Positions 56,015 through 64,000 of a DNA stretch of 64,000 nucleotides are shown here, one piece after another; within the stretch, counting starts at the first letter, position 1; each line of letters starts with the position of its first letter. The DNA is from Oenanthe sinensis (taxonomy: Eukaryota > Streptophyta > Magnoliopsida > Apiales > Apiaceae), in assembly GCA_028671895.1 (NCBI GenBank), contig CM053800.1, forward strand, positions 10,933,886 through 10,997,885, given 5' to 3'. Below the pieces are notes generated by a model, which was not told the DNA's origin, ran no database searches, and saw only the letters and a list, made by a program, of their open reading frames with translations. The position numbers and the translations under genes are program-made.

Positions 56015-56692
56015 TCACCGAGAATCATCCTCTCTTCTACCGGATAACGAAGCCAACAAATTCAAATGCCCTTGCGAAATTGGAAGATAATTCCCAACCC
56101 TAGCCGCCGATGCCTCTCCAATTGTCTGTTGCTGCATAAACCTATTGTGTGACGGAACAACCATTTCATGCGGAGCAGCAAAGCTCCATACCTGCCCGAA
56201 GTCGGGTCGGGTCGGCAAAGTCCAGAATCCACCGCCACCTGACCCCACAACAGTGGAATTCAAACTCTCGTTCTTCTCACAGTCCACGTCATCATCCTCT
56301 TCACGTACACGCTTCCCGAGGAGAAACGGCGTCGTATTGATAAGATTAAGATGTTGCTGAGCTGGCTTCTGGTCAAGTGAAGCTAATAGAGAAGAGTTGG
56401 TAGAGTTACGGAGAGACACCGAGACGGTGGAGAAGCTCGCCGGAGTTGTTCCGGTCCCGGTGGCGGCGATAATGGACGGCTCGGCTTGCCGGAGGAGCCA
56501 CTCGATGGTTTGTCCGTCGGATTTGTGACCGAGTTCGCGAGTGAGTTGGAAGACACGAGCCGCACAGATGATTGGCATGCGGATGCGCCGGCCGCGACCG
56601 TCGACTTTGCTGTGCCGGTCTTTGGCCGGAGGCTTTTTCGGGGGCGGTGTGCTGGTGGTTATGGCGGTGGCGAGTGTGTCCGAGTTTGACAT
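56015..56692 (-). CDS. TCP7: Class I TCP transcription factor (TCP7-like)
   Basis: A single exon of 225 residues. The TCP domain spans residues 24-78: basic region KDRHSKVDGRGRRIRMP, then IICAARVFQLTRELGHKSDG and QTIEWLLRQAEPSIIAATG. Cys43 is position 20 of the domain, the class I redox-sensitive Cys. The C-terminus keeps TCP7-type motifs: FLLGKRVREEDDDVD, FWTLPTRPDFGQVWSFA and GEASAARVGNYLPISQGHLN followed by LLASLSG. It binds GGNCCCAC/site II promoter elements in the nucleus and regulates growth and cell-cycle genes. ATG at 56692 follows a CT/GA-rich leader. It lies 2.9 kb upstream of PFD5 in the same orientation, the Arabidopsis arrangement. TCP21 is the closest alternative; the C-terminal motifs and the neighbour favour TCP7. 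Confidence 0.95.
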   Translation of the reverse strand: MSNSDTLATAITTSTPPPKKPPAKDRHSKVDGRGRRIRMPIICAARVFQLTRELGHKSDGQTIEWLLRQAEPSIIAATGTGTTPASFSTVSVSLRNSTNSSLLASLDQKPAQQHLNLINTTPFLLGKRVREEDDDVDCEKNESLNSTVVGSGGGGFWTLPTRPDFGQVWSFAAPHEMVVPSHNRFMQQQTIGEASAARVGNYLPISQGHLNLLASLSGRREDDSR

Positions 56693-57387
56693 GGTTTAGA
56701 AACTGAGTTCGGAAGTAACGAGTTGAAAAATTTAATGAAAGAGTGTGTGTGAGAGAGAGAGAGAGAAAGAGATGGTAATGATTGAAGAGAGGAAGCAGGA
56801 GCTGGTGGAGACAGAAGAGAGAGCACATGCTGGTGGGCTCTATTTTCTGTATACACTATTACATACATACAGCTCATGTAAAATGCACACAAACTCGTTT
56901 TCTACTTTAATAATTTTGAAATTTTATATGCATCATATATTAATATTTTATATTATAACAATTGTACTCTAGGTTGGTTATTTATGTAAGTTATATTTAT
57001 TTTTATATTATAAATAAAAATTTTGATACAAAAAGTACTCTCTCCGTTTTCAAATATATGTTATTTTGATTTGGGGCACATATTTTTTTATGTATTTTGA
57101 TTGTTAATAAAGAAAATTATTTTTAAAATTTCTATGAATTAAAATATGTAATTATAACTTTTATTCATAACAAATAACTAAAAAATTATTTTTATTTTAT
57201 AGTTAAAATAATTAAATATGTGTGACAAAAATAAATTATACTAAATAATTTAATTAATTATATAATTAGTAAATAAAATAATTATATGATTCGTTTCATA
57301 AATTAATTAGCGGTCAGAATTTCTAATGATCGAGTTACGCCGGTTCAGATAGTTACGATAGCATTTCTGCTGAAAAGCTGTCAGGAA
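56693..57387 (-). promoter_or_regulatory. TCP7 upstream region
   Basis: A purine-rich leader with a GA microsatellite (about 56744-56765) sits directly above the ATG. Further up is AT-rich DNA, with TACTCTCTCCGTTTTCAAAT at 57032-57051 resembling a Stowaway MITE end; the matching end is not clear. No other gene seen. Confidence 0.5.
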
Positions 57388-57509
57388 AGTCGGTGACGGA
57401 CTCAGAAATTTTGTTTAGAGAGGGCTAAGTTAACTTATAATAATTTTTTTAATTATATCACAAAAAAAATACAAAATATATTAAACAAAAACTTATTAGA
57501 TAGTTAAAA

Positions 57510-58944
57510 TTACAAAGTTCCTCTACAAGATTTCATATTTTGAAATCTTTGAACTACATCTTCAGTTTTAACAGTTAAGTAAATATCTCGTTCAATATAA
57601 GTCACTAATAAATCATTTAGCCATTCATCTCCAATTCTATTGCGAAATTTAGTCTTAACGATATTCATTGCAGAAAAGGATCTCTCAACTGCAGTTGTAG
57701 CTACAGGTAAAATCATAACCAACTTTATAAGAATGTAAACCAATGGATGAATCAAATGTTTTCTAGTATCAACCATTTTCGTTTACCAAGATTTGAAATT
57801 TCATTCAGTGATGAGAATTTATCATCGTGCCTTACATCTTCAATGTATGTCAGAAGCACCCATTCAAGTTAAAGAAAATTCGAAAGGATAAAACTTTGCA
57901 AAATTGATCAACTTTTCTTTGTCAAATGCACGAAATGAATTTTTAAAGCTAAGACATGACATGCCTAAGAGTAGTTGGGTGCTAATTTCACCAAATCGTT
58001 CATCAATTCTTCAACCTGGTTTTCTAAGATAGATTCTTGATACAAACCTTTACCTGTAACAATTTCACACTACAAATCCCTTCAAGAATTTATTCTGTTT
58101 GTTTATCACGAAGTAAGTCTTGATGTTTACAAGATCCAGCAACAACATTTGTAATGGTAGCCATCTGAGTGAAGAACATTAATATTTTCTTATCTTTCTT
58201 TACACCACCAATAAGAGCTAGTTGTAACTGATGAGCAAAACAATGAATATAAAAGGCATAAGGATTTTATTTCAATATTAAGCTCTTTAAATCATTAAAA
58301 TTTCCTTGCATATTACTAGTACCATCATATCTTTGACCTTGTATATTTGACATACTCAAGTTATGTTTTTCTAAAGTTCTTCTACACCGGCTTTAAGTGA
58401 CAAAGCCGATGTATCACTCATATGTACAACCCCAAGAAAGCGTTCAACAATACACCCAAATTTATCTACATAACGTAACAAAATCACCATTTGTTCCTTA
58501 ATTAATATGTCACGAGGCTCATCAACTAATATAGAAAATAAATCATTTCCAAGATCACTACAAATGATTTTTGTAGTCTCAAGGGTCATTGCTCTCACAA
58601 TATCTTTTTGAATCTTTGGGAATGTTAGTTGATTATTTTCAGGTGCTTTATCTAACACAACTTTCTTAATATCTTTATTGTGATCCGTAAGAAATTGTAG
58701 AAAAGTGATAAAATTACCTTTCTTTGTGGACTCTTCAGACTCATCATGTCCCCGAAATATTAGTGCTTGACTTAAACATAATCTAGTAACATCAATACTC
58801 GCGATTAAACGAGTACGATAATCAAGTCTAGTTTGTTCTGACTAATTTGATAAAAACTACTTCAATGTGTTGTTTTTAATACATCAAATCTTGATAAACT
58901 TTCATACATTTATTATGAACACTATTGAGATCTCCGACATGGTT
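57510..58944 (-). pseudogene. hAT2 transposase pseudogene, C-terminal part
   Basis: On the - strand from 58944: HVGDLNSVHNKC, DLMY, a stop, KQHIEVVF, then after a shift SEQTRLDYRTRLIASIDVTR, FRGHDESEESTKKGNF, LDKAPENNQLTFPKIQKDIV (58658 down), VDEPRDI, and GQRYDGTSNMQGNF (DUF4371-type catalytic region) near 58340-58290. It ends in the hAT dimerization domain LPVATTAVERSFSAMNIVKT (57776-57510). Scattered stops and shifts show it is inactive. The normal role would be cut-and-paste transposition. Confidence 0.88.
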
Positions 58945-59146
58945 AACCACATGAGGATGAAACCATGGGAGAAAATGACCATGAGGTTAGAAAAGTACAT
59001 ATTTCTGAATTTTCATGAATTTTACTCTTTTTTTGTGAATCCGGTGTCGATATTTGCATCAAATATAGGCCTCATATATTTACATTATTTCCTTGATTAT
59101 TAAAATAATCAATTAAAATGAGTAATTTTTTTGTGGTCTCGTGCAG

Positions 59147-61571
59147 GATACCATCCTACCCCCTGCACCACCCCTAACAGAGTATGAAATTCAAAGAGCT
59201 GTAAGGGTCAAGAGGAATAACGAATTTTATTATGCTCTCAATTTACCTGGGTTATCAGCTGTACTTAGAAATTCCGAAGAGAGAAATAAAGAAAAGGAAA
59301 AGACACAGGACGGAAGTGAGGATTATGATCCAAGACAGGATGATGGTAGTGATGGTGATGTATCAGTGTCTCCACAGAAGGTCTGTAGTCATAGCCATAG
59401 TTAAATTTTTTGGTTTGTAAGCATTATAATTGGAATTATATTGTTTGATACCTATGCTAATGTATTTTGCAGGGAATAAAGAAGGTAAATAAGAAAAAGC
59501 TTATCATGGGACGTGGACCAACAACACGTTCCCGAGCCAATGCTGCAAGCAAGCATATTGAGGATGAAAGCGAGAAGGAAGTGACGTGTCAATCTGTACA
59601 ACCGGCAATATCTGAAAATAGTTGAGTTACCACAAGCAGATGACGGAAACGGTTCAATGGCTGCTTTTTTGGCTATGCGGAAACGCCAACAGGAAAAGGA
59701 TAAAGTTGACAAAGAAAAGGCTGAAAAAGAAAAAGTCGAAAAGGAAAAAGTTGTTGCAAGTGCAAGTAAAAAGGTTGTCGAGGAATCTATCTTGCCTGAT
59801 ATTGAAGAGGGTGATGAGGGAGGTTAGCATAGTCTAATTTAAGTTGTTTAATTTTTATGTTCGCTATATCTACTTATGTATACTTCTATTGCTTTTTAAG
59901 ATCAGAATCTTGAAGTTGATTTGTATTTGTAGTTCCTCAAAGGCTGAGAGGAAAGACAAAGATGAATAAAGTTCATACGAGAAGCTTCGACGAGAGAATT
60001 GTTGTTGGGATGAATGAGTGTTTCCAACCCATAACAGAAAATGACAGGGTACTCTCTAAATTAAGTAGTTTTCTAGGAACACTTGTTAAGCGATGTGTGC
60101 CACTTACTTACGTAACTTGGCGCCATGTTCCTAAAAAGTTGAAGGGAACTATGTGGAATTATGTCAAGGTAATTTATGAGCATATGTCAATGTTTAGAGA
60201 ATGTGAATTATATGAGTAGTTTGATAAATTTATTCTTATTAATATTTGCAAGGCCCGATATATTATTCCCGATGAATTGGAAAGCTGGGCGATCGAGACA
60301 ATTCATGCGTCTTGGAGGGGGTATAAGTGTCGAATTAAGGCAGCACATTTTACAGCTTTTGAAAATGATGAAATTAGGCTACAAAATAAGCCTGATGATA
60401 TTCCACTCGAGAGGTTCGAAATGCTCTTGGAATATTGGAATGATGAGACTATTCAGGTATACTTGTGATTTGAGGCACTAGAAATTGTCTTAGGAACATA
60501 TTAAAAGATGCTTTCTTTTTATTTCATTTTTTGTAGGCAAAAGCCAAGACAAATTCAGAAAGCCGTAAATCATATACCGAAACTCACACTCTTGGTCCTA
60601 AAAGCATTGCACAGCTTCGACAGAAGATGGTATGTGATCAACTTATTTAATTTTTCGCTTTCCTGGCTTTCTTATTCGATATTTAATTTTTGTTGTTGTA
60701 TATAGATTTCTAGTTTTTTGTTAGACTTTATTCTCATTTTTTATTTGTTTAATGATCAAGAAGCCTGGTATTATAAGGTTAGTTAAATTAAATGTATATA
60801 TTGAGTTTCTATAATTCATTCGAATTTACTCAGATTTTGCTACCATAAAAGTGAATTATCAACCCCTTAAGATTGAATTTAGCTCCTACTTCTGATTGAT
60901 TTCTAAAAGATTTATGTTAAACATGCACTATAACTTCCCTGTGAATTCTGTCTTGTTCAATCTTTTTTTTTCTAGAAAAAGAAGACACCGGATGAGTCTG
61001 AACCATGTGACGGAGAGGTTTTTATAGAAACTCGGGGTCGTACTGCAGGACGCAAGTACAAGACTAATCCTGAAATAATGAAAAAGAAAATTGTAAGTAT
61101 TTTACTCAATAATCTGTTACATGTAATTATTGACCATTTGAGTTTTTTCTAATTTTTTATTTACTCACATATATATGTTCATGTAACTTTATTTTGTAGG
61201 AAAATATTAACAAAAAACTCAGAACTGGAGAGGCTCCTGATGAACTGCTTTTGGATAAAAAACATGGCCCGACTTGGCTCTTAGGGAGATGCGTGAAGCC
61301 ACCAAAATTGTCAACTAATGCTCCAACAGACACGTATGTGAAAGAGTTGACGACAAAGATAAAGCAAGGCCTTGCTGCTGAAGTCGATGAAAAAGTCAAG
61401 CAAATCCAAGCAGATGTTCATGAGCAGATCAACAGAAAGGTGCAACAAAACCTGGCATCAGTTCTTAAAAAACTTGGAGAAGCAAACCCAAACATCACAA
61501 TTGATGTTGAGGAGTTGTGTGCTAATGTTCAAAGTGACAATGACGATGGTACTCCTATGACTAGCTTCTAG
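59147..61571 (+). CDS. CACTA-borne Transposase_24-like protein (Ptta/En/Spm family), frameshifted
   Basis: Seven exons with GT-AG borders: 59147-59380, 59473-59822, 59933-60168, 60253-60456, 60537-60629, 60976-61092 and 61200-61571 (stop). Exon 1 ILPPAPPLTEYEIQRAVRVK; exon 2 GRGPTTRSRANAASK and a Lys/Glu-rich segment; exon 3 DERIVVGMNECFQPITEND, RCVPLTYVTWRHVPKKLKG; exon 4 IHASWRGYKCRIKAAHF; exon 5 YTETHTLGPKSIAQLRQKM; exon 6 ETRGRTAGRKYKTNPEIM; exon 7 a coiled-coil-like tail. This order fits the plant Transposase_24 family carried by CACTA elements, a TNPA-like DNA-binding role by inference. Exon 2 contains one frameshift near 59620 (length mod 3 is off by one), so this copy is probably dead. 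Upstream exons may exist. Confidence 0.8.
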
Positions 61572-61869
61572 TTTATCCTGCATATGTTCAGTTTAGCTTC
61601 TGGTTTAGCATGGTACATCTATTTTAAGTTTAGCATGCATATTTTGCACTAGTATGGATATATATTTGTAGTTGGTTAAATTAAATAGTTGGTGTTGGTA
61701 CTAGTATGGATATATATTTGTAGTTGGTTGGATTTGATATTGGTTGTATTCTGGATTTGATGTTGGTTGAATTCTGGATTTGATGTTGCTTTGTATGTTT
61801 AAAATGATTTATTCAAATGAACAGCTCATTTTGGGAGGTATTATATATTAAAAGTAGATATATCAATGT

Positions 61870-62459
61870 TTTTATGGTAAAATGTTGCAGTAGCTTGGTT
61901 AAATGTTGCAGTAGCTTGGCAAAATGTTGTAAAATTTTATTGTTGCAGTAGTTTAGTGAAATGTTGCAGTAGCTTGGCAAAATGTTGTGAAATTTTATTC
62001 CAACAAACTGTTGCCATAGGGGAAAAAGTGTTGCCAATCTGACTGGGCCCACATTGCCACGTGTCATCTATAAACACTGCCACGTGTCAGTCATAGTGGG
62101 TCCCACAGTGCCAAATGTCAGCTATAGCGGGTCCCACAGTGCCAAATGTCAGCTATAAACACTGTCACGTGTCAGCCATAGTGGGTCTCACTATTTTAAA
62201 AAAAAAAACAATTACTCTAAGGTAACATAAATTTTATGTTGGTGTAGGACAATAAAATGTTGCCTTACATAGTCTTTCCTAACATATTTTTTATGTTGCC
62301 TTAGGCAGAGTGAATGTTGCCTTAGATACCCTAAGGCAACATCGAAAAAACTATCATATAAAAGATGTTGCCTTAGCCCTTTTAGTGGCCTACAGCGACA
62401 TATTGACCCCCTACTGCAATATAAATTTTATGTTGCAGTAGGCTGTTTATGGTGTAGTG
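61870..62459 (+). repeat. CACTA right subterminal repeats
   Basis: A dense set of AAATGTTGCAGTAGCTTGG units (about 61880-61985), GTGGGTCCCACAGTGCCAAA units (62094-62150), and TGTTGCCTTAG words in both orientations (62240-62400). The last ~50 bp contain TTGCAGTAGG inverted against CCTACTGCAATAT. Such subterminal repeats are the usual transposase-binding region of CACTA elements. Confidence 0.75.
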
Positions 62460-62462
62460 GTT

Positions 62463-62909
62463 CCTAATTTTTTTTAGATCATCTTTCCGATTAATAAATC
62501 CCCGAGTCACAAAAACGTCCCCACCACTTTGACTACCACGCTCGGGTTTAAAAAGATAACAAAACAAACAATAACATGAATTATCAGAGACACTATATTC
62601 AAGCCAAATAGGATGCTCCTTAAACCAACTAGCAACAAATCTACATTTTCTATCCTCAATTTGTCTCCATGAAAAATTTATTATTGATTGACAAGGTCCT
62701 TTTTACAAATAACACCTTCTAATTTTCTCTCGATCATTGACATCTAAATCATATATATTTCTTCTCTTTGCAGGATTGGTTGGTAATTCATCTAAATTAA
62801 CCTTTATTCTTGATGGACGAGCATTTACACTAGACTGAGATTGTTGCAAAGGTGTATTATCATGCTTTCTTTTCAAAAAAAATCTTTCCATTACTGTTAT
62901 TCTGTTCAA
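62463..62909 (-). pseudogene. hAT2 transposase pseudogene, N-terminal part
   Basis: From about 62907: MERFFLKRKHD, then IKVNLDELPTNPAKRRNIYD and NDREKIRRCYL (a stop, then KGPCQSIINF), followed by the TTF-type finger CRFVASWFKEHPIWLEYS, CYCLFCYLFKPERG, GGDVFVTRGFINRKDDLKKI. It ends exactly at the CACTA insertion (GGAAC). The reading frame resumes at 58944 on the other side. Two frame breaks are visible near 62700 and in the 62570 region. Confidence 0.87.
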
Positions 62910-63004
62910 AATAAAATTTTAAAAAATAAGATAAACAATAAACACTAATAATCTAATAAACACTAATAATTTTGTAAGAAGTAACTATAAGTTTTATCAT
63001 TAAT

Positions 63005-63409
63005 GGGTCATTTGGTTTAGGCGGTGGTATGAGTTTGATATCAGGAATCGGGTTAGGATGGTATGCAGATGAAATTTCATTATATCATGTGTTTGGTTTA
63101 GTTCTGAAATGAAATTATTTAATTTTATTATATAAAAAATTTAAATATAATTTTTTATTGTTAATAATGTTCATTGTATATTTTTTTTTATTAATAATGT
63201 TAATTATCAATAATAAAATAATAATATTAAAATTGATATCTATACCCTTCGGTTCATACCCACCTCCTTCTTGGATATCAAAAACTCATATCTTGTGGGT
63301 TTGAGGTATGAGGTTGAAATGTAAAAATTTTGAAAAAACACCCGGTATGAGTTTTATTCATTCTAAATTCATACCCTATTCTGAGAAATCTCTTAACCAA
63401 ACGACCCCT
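63005..63409. mobile_element. MITE-like element, about 405 bp
   Basis: The ends are inverted repeats: left GGGTCATTTGGTTTAGG, right (reverse complement) GGGGTCGTTTGGTTAAG. Inner mirrored words include GGTATGAGTTT and AAACTCATACC-type sequence. GTTTGGTT termini are common in plant hAT- or Harbinger-type MITEs. The target duplication is unclear (TAAT/TAAA), so the superfamily is left open. Confidence 0.6.
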
Positions 63410-64000
63410 AAACCTCCCAAAAAATATTATTTCTATATATTACATTTTAAAATATGTATAAATAAAAAAAATTACTAAATAATTATTTAATTTTTTTAAC
63501 CGCATTTTTTCCGCGGTCACTTTTTTTTGGGCAATATAGAAACTTTTAATAACAATCTCAATTAGAGGCTTAATATCTAGCGTCTAAATTTTACGGATGA
63601 ATTATTTATGAAATTGGGTTGATATTATTCTTATATCTTGACATTTTTTTTCCACTGCATCTTATATCTTGACACTTAATATATGGATTGGAATAGTCCA
63701 AGTGTAGGGTATATCATTCATCCTTCTTGGTTCATTCTAATTATGATTTTCGCTCATAATATATACCATCCATATTTCCTCAATATTTATGTCTCCATTT
63801 TAATTATTTTAGAATTAAATTAATTAATTCTTAACTAAAAATTTAAAAAAATCCTTCTACATTTTAAAAAACTAAAAAATATATTTTAAAGTAAATTATA
63901 TACATTTAATAATATAAAATTTTAATTATTTTTAATAATATATTATTTTTAAATTATAATTAAATATGAGTCAATTTGACAGCCTGTTGGGCATAATTGA
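63410..64000. other. AT-rich intergenic DNA
   Basis: No gene, RNA or clear repeat recognised. Around 63775-63800 a CCATATTTCCTCAATATTTATG word recalls a degenerate Stowaway end, but I could not support it. Confidence 0.5.

Larger units (their letters stand above)
58942..62462 (+). mobile_element. CACTA (En/Spm) transposon (58945-62459) with 3-bp target duplication GTT
   Basis: The right end reads GGTGTAGTG (62451-62459), i.e. CACTACACC on the - strand, then GTT (62460-62462). On the left GTT (58942-58944) meets the hAT2 coding sequence, and the hAT2 frame rejoins across the element (Arg-Asn before, His-Val-Gly after). The left end (AACCACATGAGG) lacks a CACTA terminus, so it is eroded or rearranged. 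The interior has a seven-exon gene on the + strand and right-hand subterminal repeats. About 3.5 kb, probably non-autonomous, as no TNPD-type transposase is seen. Confidence 0.85.
57388..62909 (-). mobile_element. hAT2: TTF-type hAT element remnant, split by CACTA
   Basis: A - strand hAT with a ZMYM/TTF-finger transposase. The 3' side near 57390-57430 reads CGGACTCAGAAATTTTG and GAGAGGGCT, a decayed terminus of the GGGCGGAxCCAGAAATTT type common in this hAT group. The N-terminal end at 62909 precedes AT-rich DNA with no visible partner terminus. A CACTA element is inserted at 58945-62459. Confidence 0.7.

Noticed and set aside
57032..57300. Stowaway MITE starting TACTCTCTCCGTTTTC
   Set aside because: Only one end is recognisable; no inverted partner or TA duplication found.
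1..64000. tRNA, rRNA or organellar insertions
   Set aside because: No cloverleaf-type gene, rRNA or plastid/mitochondrial gene recognised on either strand by eye; tRNA-like words are only the retrotransposon primer sites.

Overview
The window is nuclear DNA of a flowering plant, almost certainly a eudicot. It holds two conserved single-copy-type plant genes with canonical GT-AG introns, a prefoldin subunit 5 gene (PFD5) and a class I TCP transcription factor closest to TCP7. Around them lie plant transposons of many classes: Ty1-copia of two lineages, a TRIM, two hATs, an En/Spm (CACTA) element, a Helitron and MITEs. I saw no bacterial, organellar or CRISPR signature. The exact species cannot be read from the sequence.

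From 1 to about 44.95 kb the window is a stack of nested retrotransposons. I name them S (Sirevirus-type copia: several GGGGGAGA-type purine tracts before the 3' LTR and a third ORF after pol) and E (other copia). S2 (35967-44949) is the oldest host layer seen: a decayed pol 3' end, a third ORF and a 3' LTR. E2 (16946-20074 plus 33119-35966, + strand) abuts S2 inside its reverse-transcriptase gene. E2 is interrupted twice: at its 5' end by S1 (ends at 16945), and in its own reverse transcriptase by S3 (20075-33113, - strand, 5-bp duplication AACGT, near-identical 1841-bp LTRs). S1 in turn carries E1 (ends at 3666) and, inside its 3' LTR, E3 (7770-15710, - strand, duplication GTATG, near-identical 1159-bp LTRs). 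S2's LTR is split by a 3.9-kb hAT transposon (40272-44181) with an 8-bp duplication TTTGTATA. Only S3 keeps long open gag and pol frames. E3 is young too, but has a frameshift in gag and a YVDD-to-YVND change in reverse transcriptase.

From 44.95 to 48.4 kb comes AT-rich intergenic DNA with a MITE, a 3 x 47-bp tandem repeat and an old TRIM (two ~160-bp LTRs with primer-binding site and polypurine tract). PFD5 (48375-53085, - strand, four exons) follows. Its long introns hold a non-autonomous Helitron and old direct duplications, one of which includes an exon-3-like relic. TCP7 (56015-56692, - strand, one exon) lies 2.9 kb upstream of PFD5 in the same orientation. From memory, the Arabidopsis orthologues are adjacent (AT5G23280 and AT5G23290), so this looks like retained microsynteny next to a transposon-filled flank.

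From 57.4 to 62.9 kb a TTF-zinc-finger hAT transposase pseudogene (- strand) is split by a CACTA element (58945-62459, duplication GTT). The CACTA element carries a seven-exon Transposase_24-like gene on the + strand. A MITE (63005-63409) and AT-rich DNA close the window.
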